64,000 nt of DNA from Viola odorata (taxonomy: Eukaryota > Streptophyta > Magnoliopsida > Malpighiales > Violaceae): NCBI GenBank assembly GCA_963691705.1, contig OY829540.1:73411488-73475487 (forward strand), read 5' to 3'. The notes below the pieces were generated by a model. That model searched no databases and was not told the DNA's origin. It saw only the letters and a program-made list of their open reading frames with translations. Below, piece after piece: positions 32,412-44,128 of the stretch. Every line of letters begins with the position of its first letter. Position 1 is the stretch's first letter. The position numbers and the translations under genes are program-made.

Positions 32412-33101
32412 ATGGATTCTGAAGCTCCTGTACATCAGTCAAGCAAAGGCCTAGATTTATCCCAAAATCTTTCACATCATTTTGATGGAGTGGCGGATGC
32501 CCAGCTTAATAGCCCAAAACACGAGCCTTCTCTAGCGCCCATAACTCCTGAACCCAACAAAGAGAATGGAGATTTTCCTCTCACCATGGTGAAAAAGCTG
32601 GCAAAAGTGCAATCCTTTAACTCCAAGATCAACAGAAGTGACGACACATTGACATCTCTAGATGATTGTAGCAGCCCCTGTACACCGAAAGATGGCGTCT
32701 TTGATCCATTTGCTCCAGGTCGGGAAGAAATAGTCTTGGCTCCCATTTGCAAGAAATTCTTTGACGAAGCGAGGGCCAGTGTAGCACGTCGGCTTGATTT
32801 CTGCTCTTCTTTTAAATCCTCACGGAGTGCAAGTTATGGTGATGATGTGGAGTCCCTTTCAGATGAAGAGATGTTTGAATCAGTCTATGAAAATCTGCTG
32901 GAAGCTATTGTATGTAACCAAACCGAGGGTGCTCTTGCTGAAGTATCAAACTTTGAATGGCATTCTGATGCTTGCCAGACACCTCCTCCATCAGCTCCTC
33001 TGCTAAATGGGCTTGCTGATACATGCCCTGGTGCTCCTCTGAAGCCAACTGGTAAATCAAGGATTATTGATTTGGGATCCTGCAGAAAGCTCGATTTCTG
33101 A
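32412..33101 (+). CDS. Conserved plant protein with TPKDGVFDPFAPG motif
   Basis: Single coding exon of 229 residues. The ATG sits three bases after a UTR splice acceptor. The conserved core runs from SSPCTPKDGVFDPFAPG through LAPICKKFFDEARASVARRL, a block I have seen in uncharacterised plant proteins of similar length. The N terminus has several SP/TP sites (SPKHEP, TPEPNKEN), potential sites for proline-directed kinases. An acidic SLSDEEMFESVYENLLEAI segment follows the core. No catalytic domain, signal peptide or membrane helix is present. A nuclear regulatory role is a guess. It is tail-to-tail with the LEA_2 gene. Confidence 0.8.
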   Translation: MDSEAPVHQSSKGLDLSQNLSHHFDGVADAQLNSPKHEPSLAPITPEPNKENGDFPLTMVKKLAKVQSFNSKINRSDDTLTSLDDCSSPCTPKDGVFDPFAPGREEIVLAPICKKFFDEARASVARRLDFCSSFKSSRSASYGDDVESLSDEEMFESVYENLLEAIVCNQTEGALAEVSNFEWHSDACQTPPPSAPLLNGLADTCPGAPLKPTGKSRIIDLGSCRKLDF

Positions 33102-35171
33102 TGGTAATGGATTCACATGCCTATCCACTCTGTTGAGAGTACGACTTGGCTGTGCCGACTAATTCTTCATGTAAGCAAGTGATTTGTTCTAGTGCTTTTA
33201 ACCTTATTGCCTCTAAGTTATAACTTGTGGTTGGTAGTGATTTTGTTTTAACAATGATGATTCTGTCTGACTGAAGAACCAGAGTGTAGTACTAGTGTTG
33301 TATAGAAATGATTGAATTTTAGGAACTTTTTCCCATTCTTAGAGAGCAACATGGGTTATTTGTAGTTTTTGTACAACTCTCTTTCTCCTCCGCTGTAGTG
33401 TATTGTGGGTGCAGTAACATTATTACATTCATGTATTGGTATTGAACTATTTATAAATAAGAAAGTCTTATTGAGTTAAAGTGGAATTTTGAGGTTGGTG
33501 TATTCATGATCATTTGATGATAACTCAGATGTATTTGTTTTTACCCACAAAACTAGAGAGGAATTTCCAGAGGAAGAGGAAAGAAAATGAGCAGCTTACC
33601 CTAAATTTTGCAGATGATGCTTTATGTTTCTTAAAAGCATTCAAATTTTGATGAAAGAAATGGATACTAGATGAAAAGGTGGTATTACTATTAGTATTTT
33701 CACCATTTTGTTCTGCAAGTTGGTGACAGGAGGCCGCCCCATAAATATAATTGATGTGCCAACTAGCTAGCAGCTAGCTAACCTGATTAATGCTGTGGAA
33801 AACGAAACGAAACGAAACGCCACCCATCACAGACCACAACAAAGCCCCGGGGGGCTGTTGGGGGTTGGGGGTTGGGGGTTGGGGCTTTTATTAATATACA
33901 TCCCCATCCACGTCTTCATCTTCTAGTACCAAATACTAAAACAGTAATCTAACCATCCGGGGTCAACCAATATACTAGTCCTAGTCTAACTGTCTAAGCA
34001 ATGAACATTACATAGGTACTCCACTGGAAAGCGTCTAAAAACACAGTAAAAAACAAGCAAGTTTTGTCAAAAGCCTACAACCACTGCGTGAGCTATCTAT
34101 CGGCTAGCGCCCGCCAAACTTTGCGCAAACAGCACACTGAACACAGTTAATGCTCATTCAATTCAAGGCTTATAACATGTGTGCCCGTACAGATCTTCTT
34201 TTTTTTGACAAATGAAATCAGACATATAAATATAATAGGGAGAGTCTACAAAAGTACAATCATGGGGGTGTTTCCAGTCCATGCGGAACTGTCACATGCT
34301 TTTGGCCTTCACTTTACTTTGAAATACAGATACATGGTAGCTTTTTAATAATGTGGACTAAATCTCAAAATGACACAATGAACTCTCCTTTTGAGTAACA
34401 ACTGAAGACAATGACAGTGATGAGATACCTAATGGTATTAATTAGCGAGTATTTTTCAGTGGTATTTATATAAGTAACTTAAATAATCCTAGCAAGTAAG
34501 GTATCAAAAAACGTGATAAAGTTTGCGCAAGTCGTGCAAGCAATATCTTTTCTTTCCCGTCTTTGTTTTTCTGGTAAAGAATATACAGAGTAGCAGTGGA
34601 GTTGGAGGTTAACTGTTTTATATTTTGGAAGATGTAAGATAACAAACATGTCAGCTCCGCTTCCTGTATATAAAACTGAACTCTCTGCTGCCTTCAAAAT
34701 TCAAATTATCACCATTACCAGTGTGCTAATTATGTTTTCAACTCGCACTCTTGCTTGCTTCTGCTTCTGAGGGTAAATTAGGGACTAATTAAGTAGCAAT
34801 ATCTATCTATCTTTAGAGGTGGGGGTAATCAAGGGACTAATCCACCCCACCCTTAATTTCCTGCGCACAAATCAATCCGAATTCAACAGATGACATGTTT
34901 ACAATAATATGCACAACGTTCCGGTTTATAGTTTATAGTTTAGTGGGATCAATTGAGCAACAGTACTCAGATTATTAAGAACAGAAAAGCAGCAAGCAAA
35001 ACAACATATAGAATCGAAAATTAAAGAGGCTGCAGCTACTGCGCTGTAGTAGTAGTTGTAGTACTAGTCTCTCTGCTACCCCTACTGATATAATATATGA
35101 AAAGAAAAAAAAAGGAGATGGAAGATATGACACTACAACAAATTAACAAATTAACTACAAAAAAAATACTA
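33102..35171. other. Tail-to-tail intergenic interval with a G-rich tract
   Basis: Includes 3' UTRs of both flanking genes. Notable are a GCTAGCTAGCAGCTAGC cluster near 33766-33780, tandem ACGAA units near 33799-33818 and a (GGGGGTT)n tract at 33849-33884. The rest is AT-rich with no gene seen; the frame at 34479-34697 is not convincing. Confidence 0.45.
33849..33884 (+). repeat. (TTGGGGG)n tract, potential G-quadruplex
   Basis: Five runs of four or more G (33849-33854, 33860-33864, 33867-33871, 33874-33878, 33881-33884) with mainly TT loops. The spacing satisfies the usual G-quadruplex rule on the plus strand. Confidence 0.7.
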
Positions 35172-35765
35172 CTACAATTTGGTCTTGTAGGTACAGGTCT
35201 GAGCCCCAATGCTTCTATTAGAAACAAAGACGAGGAAATCGCAGGAAGTGGAGGAAACAACGTGCACTTTAAAAATATTCAAGATGATAACTTTGCCTGA
35301 CAGCCTTGTAAAGGCGTTGAAGGGCAACGTACCGGAGATGGCGTCCGAGTACAGTTCGGAATTGGAGAGCAACCGATCTGCCATGAGGGTCAGTGTGACG
35401 TTCATGGGCTTGGTCTCGCCCGCGGATATCCGGCTCGCGGTTATTGGTACCTGGCCCACCTGCTTCCCCCTGTAATTCAACAAAGCCGAGCTGTTGCCGT
35501 ACTTGAACCCGACCTTGTTCGGGTTGTAGACTGTCAGATCCACGTCCACCGTCACGTTCACGGTCACGCTCAGCTTCACTATATCGAAACCCACGCGCAG
35601 GTTCTGAAGCGTGATGGAATTCATGGTCGTCACTGGGTGTTTGGCCTTGAATACTGTAAATCCTAGCACCACCATCAACAGGATGAGCAGGATGATAACC
35701 GCTGCCGTCACCCCCAAACACACGTTCCTGCGTTTATTCTTCATTCCACTCTCACCGTCTTTCAT
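35172..35765 (-). CDS. LEA_2 / NDR1-HIN1-like membrane protein
   Basis: Intronless, 197 residues, ATG at 35765-35763. A short basic N terminus (MKNKRRN) is followed by one membrane helix near residues 15-38 (AAVIILLILLMVVLGFTVF). The LEA_2 beta-sandwich comes next, with the family words NSITLQNL, NVTVDVDLTVYNPNKVGFKY, LNYRGKQVGQVPI and ISAGETKPMNVTLTL. Sequons in the outer domain (NVT, NSS) fit a lumenal or extracellular location. Family members act in defence and abiotic stress; the specific role here is unknown. The C terminus ends in a typical CTYKTKL. Confidence 0.9.
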   Translation of the reverse strand: MKDGESGMKNKRRNVCLGVTAAVIILLILLMVVLGFTVFKAKHPVTTMNSITLQNLRVGFDIVKLSVTVNVTVDVDLTVYNPNKVGFKYGNSSALLNYRGKQVGQVPITASRISAGETKPMNVTLTLMADRLLSNSELYSDAISGTLPFNAFTRLSGKVIILNIFKVHVVSSTSCDFLVFVSNRSIGAQTCTYKTKL

Positions 35766-36599
35766 TTCTCTCTGCTCGCATACGTAACCTTTCTAGATTT
35801 CCTATCCTTTCCTTTCCTTTCCCCTTCCCAAATTTCTCAATCGCGCCGCGCGTCTATGCACCTGCCCAACCTTTTATCTTCTTCTTTCCTTTGCTTAGAA
35901 AATACACAAAATATATACTGAAATAGTGAAAATGAAATACCACTGCTACTGCCACCTGGCATCTGCTACCTGAAATCTCCCGGTATGCAAGCAATGTTCC
36001 TTAATTACTCATTTATTATGCATTCATATTGCTTGTGCGAGTGAATAGGAGTAACGACTTGATTGATTTAACCTTATTCATAAATGCTTTTTTCTTTTTC
36101 AATAATGTTAATAATTTATTCTTTATTGTAAACCAAAAACAAAATTAAAAAATCCCTTCCTTATTTTGTAGTATTAGTGTGGATTATACTTATATGCCAT
36201 TTCCTTTTCTTTGAAAATGGATTTTTTTTTAATATTTGTTTCCGTATCCTCTCAACCATTTTTGAACAGAAAACTAATCTTATCCGAATATTATTACACT
36301 TCAAAGTGATTACTCCTCAATATGGTTTTCTTCTTTTTCAAGATAATACGAGCTTTTGTTTGGAAGTGGACAAGTCGAACGCAACCAATAATATGAGAAT
36401 TCTATAAATGAACAATTAAGCTAAAGGAGGAATAACACTCACTATTATTACGATTTTTGGTGGAATAATCAGATAATTTTATGGTTTTTTTAATACTCTT
36501 AAATGATTGATTAAGTAATATTTTAAAATCATAAGGGGCAGTCAAGGCTCTCTCACCTTACCTTACCAGTAAGATCTAAAGTTGTTTGGTTGGAAGGTG

Positions 36600-36609
36600 A
36601 TTGTAAAAC
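36600..36609 (+). repeat. 10-bp target-site duplication, left copy (ATTGTAAAAC)
   Basis: Directly precedes the foldback element and is repeated exactly at 37871-37880. Confidence 0.85.
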
Positions 36610-37870
36610 GGCCGAAATGGATTTTGGGTCCCTGCAGTCCAATTGATTGACTTTTTTCACCCCTTTATTTTTTTTTGAGTTATCTCCTCCCTCAACTTAC
36701 TGGCAAAAATTTTATTTCATCCCTCCTCTTGACGCCATTCACATTTTCCGTCTGTTTGCTGACGTGGCGTGCCACGTCAACGATTGCTGACGTGCCACGC
36801 CACGTAACTGGTTACTTGCCACGTCACTTTTCTTTCTTTCTTTTTCTTTTTTCTTTTCCTTCTTTCTTTTTTCTTTTCTTTTCTTTTCTTTTCTTTTCTT
36901 TTCTTTCTTTCTTCACTTTCCTCTCACCTCACTCTCTCTCTTTCTTTCTTTTTTCTTCCAGCGACGACCTCTCTCTTCTTCCCTTTTCTTTTCTTTTTTT
37001 TCTTTTTTTCTTCCTCCGCAGCCCGCGATGGATCTGGTTGTGGTGATGAAAGAAGGTGTATTTTGGCTTTTTTGTGTTTGTGTTTGTTGGTGACGGTGGT
37101 GAGGGTGGATTTGTTGGTGCTGGGCGGGAAATGGTGGAGGTGAAAGTGGCGGTGGCGGTAGTGGATCTGGCTGTGGTTGGGGAGGAGATCGGGTGTGGGT
37201 GAATTTGTTGGTGATGGATGCAGTGGAGGCCGGTGTTAGATTTGGTGATGATGATTGATGGGTTTGGTGTTGGTGATGGATGCAGTGACGATTTGGTGGC
37301 CTGAGCGGGTTTGGTGTTGAGAAAGTGATGGAGGGTGGATTAATTGAGAGGAGATGGTTCGGTGGGTTCGGCTGTGGTGAATTTGGAAATGAGAGTGATT
37401 GAAATTGTGTATGTTTTGATTAATTAATTGCAATGGTATTTAAATTTGGTAGAGGTGATTCCAATTTAATTTGGTAGAGGTGATGATTGATTGAAGGAGA
37501 GGGTGAAATGAGGTCGGAGGAAAGTTAAGAAATAAAGAAAAGGGAAAGAAAAAAAGAAAAAGGAAAGAAAAAAAAGAAAAAAGAAAAAAGAAAGAAAAGA
37601 AAAGAAAAGAAAAAGAAAGAAAGAAAAGGAAAAAAGAAAAATGACGTGGCAAGTAACCGGTTACGTGGCGTGACACGTCAGCAATCGTTGACGTGGCAAT
37701 TGACGTGGCACGCCACGTCAGCAAATAGACGGAAAATGTGGATGGCGTCAGGAGGAGAGATGAAATAAATATTTTGCCAGTAAGTTGAGGGAGGAGATAA
37801 CTCAAAAAAAAATAGAGGGGTGAAAAAAGTCAATCAATTGGACTGCAGGGACCCAAAATCCATTTCGGCC
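36610..37870. mobile_element. Mutator-like foldback element (non-autonomous) with 10-bp TSD
   Basis: 1261 bp. The ends are inverted repeats that begin GGCCGAAATGGATTTTGGGT and stay highly similar for about 240 bp, then continue as diverged pyrimidine/purine-rich arms. ATTGTAAAAC flanks both ends exactly (36600-36609 and 37871-37880). A 10-bp target duplication with long terminal inverted repeats fits the Mutator superfamily (9-11 bp). No transposase frame is present. The central 400 bp is G-rich and may be captured DNA. The arms contain about 11 copies of ACGTGGC/GCCACGT-type words (ABRE/G-box-like). Confidence 0.85.
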
Positions 37871-37880
37871 ATTGTAAAAC
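37871..37880 (+). repeat. 10-bp target-site duplication, right copy (ATTGTAAAAC)
   Basis: Directly follows the foldback element and is identical to 36600-36609. Confidence 0.85.
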
Positions 37881-38239
37881 ACCATCTCGAGTTTTAACAG
37901 TTGAGTTGGGGCTGGTGCTTGTAAGTAGTAAATAAATCAAAGTGAGAGAAGAATTCATTAAAATGAAGAATTATAAATCATTATTAAAAAGTGAGGAGCA
38001 AGGACGGCCTGGCCCAAAGTGAAATGGGTATCTCCTCTTTTGCAGCCCAACGGCTTAAACGAGATACACGGAAGGCTGGCTCAAGGCCAAGGTTTGCGGT
38101 AGTAGGTAGGCGTAGGCGCAAACGCAACACGAGATTTGGATTTTGGAAGGCAGAGAATGGGAGGCACGCGGGTCCCTTCCCTTCTTCACTTTGGTAGGTG
38201 TGGAGGGGCGGGATCACATGAAACGAATTTCATGAGGGT

Positions 38240-38270
38240 AGCTGTGGGACTCACTCACAGTCCCACAGCT
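38240..38270 (+). promoter_or_regulatory. Perfect hairpin in the MED33 leader
   Basis: AGCTGTGGGACT (38240-38251), a 7-base spacer CACTCAC, then AGTCCCACAGCT (38259-38270). If transcribed, this forms a 12-bp stem about 107 bases before the MED33 ATG. As DNA it is a palindromic pair of GTGGGA words, loosely like TCP-factor sites. Confidence 0.6.
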
Positions 38271-38376
38271 TCTCTTCTGGTGCCACCTTCCCCCTCCTCA
38301 CTCAGTCCTCTTGATGAAATCCATTCATTAGGATTTAGGATAAACCAAAAAATAAAAAGGAAGGAGAGAGTTGGAA

Positions 38377-41300
38377 ATGGAGATGGTCCAGATGGAGATG
38401 GAGATGGAGATGGAGATAGAGCAGAAACTGAAGGTGCTGACGGAGACACTCAAGCGGTGCCAACAGCGACAAGAAGCACCCTCCGTTTGGACAATGGAAG
38501 TCGGGAGATGCTTAAAGTCGTTGGGGATGGGAATGCCCAGCCCTGAGCTAGGGGAGCTTCTCGTCTCCCATCTCTGCAGCTTCCACAATCCCTCCCTCTG
38601 GAAATTCCTTCACCAAGCTCTCTCCGGTTCCTCCCGCCTCATTTCCCCTCTCCATCTCCTCCCCCTCCTTTCTTCCAGGTTCTTCCTTTCTTCCCTCTAC
38701 TCACTTTTCCTTTCGCCTTGTTCTCCATACTTTCATTCATCCCCACTTATTATAATGCTGATTTCTTATTTATACTTTTCACTCTAAATCCAACACTCAG
38801 AGTGATACCATGTCGGAGCTCTCAACCAGTGGCTTATAGACTGTTCCTTGAACTTGTTAGCCGTTATTCCTTCTCACTCGACCCTGTTCCTCAACATGCT
38901 TCCACAGATAAGTACGCCCTTTGCATTTTAACAACAAACTATTGCAGCTTATAGTAAGTTAGTAACTGCTAACATTGCACCTTGTTGTTTCTCTTTCTCC
39001 AGGATAATATCATCTGTTGATGCTGCCCTTCACCTATCCCAAACATTTGGATTTCGTATTCTCCATCTTGGACATCTGCTGGTGTTGTGCTTTTTTAGCC
39101 TTCTAGTTGCCCTCATTGATGCTACCTGTAATGATCTAGGATTATTAATCAATTCTCCGGACCAAACAAGTGGACTGCTGGGAAATGCTCATCACCAGGG
39201 CATGGACATAGACCCCAAAGAGAATCGTGCCGTAGGGAAAGATGCGCATCTTGAGCTGTTAAAGAAAGCAAATTCTATTGTGACCTTAGAGGTGCTAGCA
39301 AAACTAACTGAAAGCAGAAAAGCTATGGTTCTACTCCGCCTCGTCCACCTCAACATGTACGCAGTGCCATCACTATCCTTCATTTATTCTGCTCATGATT
39401 GAGGACTTTGTTTAGTGTCTAATCACGGTCGCTTCTATGTCATCTTATTCTTACAGGCCCGAAAAATTCAATGCCCTCCTGAAGAGGCTGTCATTTCTTG
39501 AAGCAAACAAACTGACATCCTCAAATATTATCCCCGCAAACCAGCTTTTGGGGAGATTGTCGACTAACATCCATAAAGTTTGTTGTTTCGAATACCACTC
39601 AAACAAGCGACAACTTAGTTGGATGCTTATCAACGCCAGGACCTTCAACCCCATGTGCTGTGAATTTGCTCAATCTGCTTGCTGGGTTCCCTTTGATATT
39701 TATATGGAGAATATTATGGATGGGAAGCAACTTCTTACAAGATCGGCTGTCGTCATGCTAGCAGGTAAATTCTCATAAACTTAGTTGCGTGATTGAAAAT
39801 GAGACTAGTTCATTCAGAAACAACAAAAGGTTTTCATGTTTTCTGATATGCGTGGCATAATTGCAGAAACAATTAAGTCACTGCAAGTGTTTAATCGTGC
39901 AAGCTGGCAAGAAACCTTTATAGCACTCTGGCTCTCTGCCCTTCGGCTTGTGCAACGAGTTGAGATAAATTCATGGCATCTTTTTCTTTCTTAGAGAATG
40001 TATGCATGCTGATATGTGTTATTTCACCTTGCGTTTTGCTGCAGGAAAGTGACCCTCTGGAAGGCCCTATTCCACATCTTGAGTCCCGACTCAGCATCCT
40101 CTTAACTATTGTACCATTGGCAATTGCTAATATTTTGGAGGATGAGCCCAAATTTGGTTTCTCTTCTGTCGAAGAAGCTGTAGCATCTGGCTATACTGAG
40201 GCTGGGTGTGAACATCTAATAGGTGGGAAGGGGCAATCCGTGAGGAAGCATGGTCTTATTTCCTCTCTTCAGGTCCTTGGGCTATTTTCTGCGCTCTTGC
40301 ACCCTCCTGCGTCAGTCGTTTGTGCAGCTAACGTTGCAGCTTTAAGGGCAGCAAGCTTCCTTTCCAATTCCAAGAACTCAGACAGTTTAGGTTATGGCAG
40401 TGATACACATATCAAAGCAGGTAACTTGGGTGTACATAGTTTGTGTCTTGCCTGGTATCATACTCTAACCGAGTTGATACTTCTTGGGGTCCCTTTTGTG
40501 TTATTTAAAACTTCATTTGTCTTTTGCTAGGTGGCAACTTGAGGCACCTTATTGTAGAATCTTGCATTGCAAGAAATTTAATTGACACATCGGCATATTT
40601 TTGGCCTGGATATGTGTCTGGAACAGTTATATCGTCAGATTTATCACCAGTTCAAAAATCTCCTTGGTTAACATTTATGGAAGGAGCGCCATTAAGCATG
40701 TCTCTCGTAAACTTGCTTCTCTTAACTCCTGCTCCAAGGTAAAATTAAAGACATACAATGTAACTTTGAGATGGCAAAAAACTCCAAATTTTGATATATA
40801 TTGCCCTTTTGTTAAAGTTTAGCAGAGATAGAGAAGTTATATCATATGGCACTTATTGGATCTGCAGAAGAGAAGTCAGCAGCTGCAAAGGTTCTCTGTG
40901 GTACATCCCTAAGCCGTGGATGGAACATTCAGGTTTCTCATCTATTTTGCTGCAGCCTATAATTTCTCCAAGTGGCTAATCTTTGTAAAAATATTTTAAG
41001 ACCAATCAGTCTCTTGGTTAGCTTCACCTGAGTGATCTATTTTACTTTCATTTTGTTGACATTATTTGCTTGTCTGTTAGGAACATGTGGTACATTATGT
41101 AGTGAAACTACTTTCCCCGCCTATTCCTTCTACACACACTGGGCAAATGAGTCACTTAGTCGATTATATACCTATGCTGAGTGGCATTCTTTCTGGAGCA
41201 TCATCAGTTGATACTGTCCATGTGCTTTCTTTGCACGGCATGGTAGGTGAATTACTTATATGCATTTGGTTAAGCTTGTTTCCAATTTCATCCTGGTATT

Positions 41301-44128
41301 ATTGGCTTGCTGTTGCACCTCTTGAATGCTAAACACAACTATTGCAAGTTGGATTTCCTTTGCGATCTGATGGATACTTTGTTACTTTGCGTATAGATTC
41401 CTGAAGTTGCTGCTTCTTTAATGCCTCTTTGTGAGGTATTTGGGTCACTTATTCCTACATCAAGTGTCAAGTTGAGCACGGAAGATGCGCCTTCAATTTA
41501 CATGATTTTTTCTTCTGCTTTCCTCTTTCTTCTTCGTCTTTGGAAATTCTATAGACCGCCTCTTGACCAGGGTTTAAGTGGTGGAGAAGCCCTTGGAGGT
41601 GAACTTAGTTTGGAGTATTTGTTGATGTTACGCAATAGCCGCATTGCATCGCCAAATTCTGCTGCTGTGGATAAAAATGATGATTTGGTCCAACATGAAT
41701 GTACGCCAGATAATCCTATATATATTGATTTTTATCCCAAACTGCGAGGTTGGTATTGCCAAAATAAGTCTTGTATAGCTTCCCCTCTTTCTGCCCTTCC
41801 TACTGGAAATCCCGTTAATGAGGTTGCCGATAAAATTTTATACATGATTTACTCAAAGGTCACCAAAACTGGGTCCTTGTTTGGGAATTCTTCAACACAG
41901 ACAAGCAACAGTTTAGGGGGATCACCTTTGAATGCTGGAAAAGTTTCTTACCAGAGACCCATACTTCCTGCATGGGAGGTATTGGAAGCTATACCCTTCG
42001 TCCTTGAGGCGATTCTAACAGCTTGTGCTCATGGAAGGCTTTCATCTCGGGACTTGACTACAGGTTAACCAACGGCTTGCTTCACTTACTTGCCAAGGCT
42101 TTTCTCCTTTTCTATATAATATCCTCCCATCTTTCTGATCCTTAGCATCTATATTGTTATTCCCAGAATAAAAGCTCATTTCATGAATTTTTGAAGTAAT
42201 TTGACATCTTCCTGTATTTATATGTTTTCATCTATCTTTCTTCTATCAGCATGCACCTAAGAGCTCTTGAATCCTTGGCAGGCCTTAGGGATCTTATAGA
42301 CTTTCTTCCTGCATCTCTTGGAACTATTATCAGTTACTTCTCTGCGGAAGTTAGTCGGGGCACATGGAGTACTGTCTCAATGAATGGAATAGATTGGCCT
42401 AGTCCTGCGGCTATCCTTTCATCTGTTGAGTCTGAAATGAAGGAAATACTTGCTGGTGTAGGTGTTGACTTCGTGGATCGCTCTTCAGGTAGATTGTCTA
42501 TTTTTCTCTTTTCTTATAATTCTATATCTAGTCTTACTGCTATAAGTCACTGTTTCAACCCTAACCTTTTCAACTTCGGGATCTTTATAAGGAAACAGAT
42601 TTAAAAAACTTGCAAACATGCATTAAATTTCAAGTATGCAATTTTAGATGCGAGGCAAGGAAATGTGCGCTTTCCTGTATGACATATGGATGAAGTATAC
42701 ATGGGAAAGTGCCATTGCCTATTTAAGACCCTTGCTGAATCTGATCCTGTGAGGGATGCAGTCGTACACTTAATGTTATTGCTTGAATCTGTTAGGAATA
42801 TTTGAAAGCTTGGTGACTAACATTGTTGTTATGGGGGGCTTTACAAGTGCAAATGGTTTATATCTCCTCCTTTTTGTTTTTCTTTTTCCTCTTTAAGTTT
42901 CAGTCCATCGTGGATTCCGTTTGGTTGTAGCAATATTCAGAATGGAACCTTTTCTGTTAATTAGGTGCATGTTTATAGATTGCTATTTCTTGATTAAAAT
43001 GCTTGTCCCTTGGTTTGCTAAAGCTAATGCAACTTGTTTGCAGGGTTGTCACCAGTGCTCCTCCCATTGCCAATGGCAGCTCTGGTTAGTTTGACCATTA
43101 CTTTCAAGCTCGACAAAAGCCTTGAATATATCCATGCTGTAGTTGGGCCTGCCCTGGAGAATTGTGCATCAGGTTGCCCTTGGCCTAGTGTTTCTATAAT
43201 TGGCTCTTTGTGGGCCCAAAAGGTTCGCCGCTGGCATCACTTCATAGTTGTATCATGTGCCCGTTCTGTTTTCAAGAAAAATAAAGAAGCTGTTACCGAG
43301 CTCTTGAGGAGTTGCTTCTTATCGTTTCTTGGGTTGGGTAGTGGTACAATGTCATTGCTGAACAATGAGGGCAGTGTGAGTGGTCTGTTGGGCAGGATCA
43401 TCGCAGTTCCTGGTGCTTGCCCATCTCTTGCGCCTGGATTTCTCTATCTTCGGTCTTGTAGGACTATACACAATGTACAGCACGTGAAAGATGTCATTGT
43501 TGGTTTGGTATTGGAGTATGCTAATAAAGCACTCTTGGAGTGCGCAAGCACGAAATCTAGCCAAATGTCCCTATTGCTTGCCGCTGCGAAGGCAAGGGAG
43601 GTGGGTGTACTAGGGGCAAGCCTCTTGTGGGTGTCAGGTGGAATAAATTTGGTGCAAGAACTTTACCAGGAGACTATGCCAACCTGGCTGCTCACCTCCA
43701 GAGAAGAAAGGGATAGTAAGGGGAGTTGTTTTTCTCGTGTACTGGAAGGGTATGCAATGGCATACATGATAGTTCTGTCAGGATCATTCGTATGGGGCGC
43801 TGAGGCGAGGTCCCCTTCCGCATTCCCGGCATTATCTAGAAGGACGCGAATAGTTGGAGCACACATGGAGTTTTTGGTGAAGGTATTGGAGGGGAAGATA
43901 TCATTGGGCTGCCATCCAGCAACTTGGAAAGCTTATGTGTGCTGTTTATTGGGTTTAGTGGTGAGTTTTGCCCCAGCCTGGGTTCAAGAGGTGAAGCTGG
44001 AAACACTTAAGAAATTAGCGAGTGGATTGAAGGGATGGCATGAATACGAGATGGCCATTTCCCTGCTGGAAAGAGGCGGCACTGGAGCCATTGGCTCTGT
44101 AGCTGAACTTGTAAATGAATTGTGTTGA
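38377..44128 (+). CDS. MED33: Mediator subunit 33 (MED33A/B, REF4/RFR1 family)
   Basis: Twelve coding exons: 38377-38678, 38801-38911, 39003-39356, 39457-39764, 39867-39958, 40045-40420, 40531-40738, 40818-40932, 41081-41242, 41397-42063, 42282-42488, 43044-44128. They give 1328 residues, close to the family length. MED33 is a plant-specific tail subunit of the Mediator complex and in Arabidopsis restrains phenylpropanoid gene expression. Matching blocks include LNMPEKFNALLKRL, HLIVESCIARNLIDTSAYFW, VLCGTSLSRGWNIQ, KLLSPPIPS, GLRDLIDFLPASL and TWKAYVCCLLGLVVSFAPAW. The N terminus begins with a Met-Glu run encoded by a GATGGA microsatellite, so its length may vary. An overlapping out-of-frame upstream ORF starts at 38232. 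Which paralogue (A or B) is not decided. Confidence 0.93.

Larger units (their letters stand above)
35766..38376. other. Shared upstream region of LEA_2 and MED33, occupied by a foldback element
   Basis: Outside the element at 36610-37870 the DNA is AT-rich and no gene is seen. The MED33 leader begins somewhere after about 38100. A perfect 12-bp inverted repeat (38240-38270) and an upstream ATG (38232) lie just before the MED33 start. Confidence 0.5.

Noticed and set aside
33849..33884. G-rich tract as an interstitial telomere remnant
   Set aside because: The unit is TTGGGGG, not the plant telomere TTTAGGG, and only about four units are present.
36675..37046. Frame MSYLLPQLTGK... in the Mutator-like element (and its mirror at 37440-37805)
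   Set aside because: Both copies are readings of the inverted arms and low-complexity pyrimidine tracts, not a gene.
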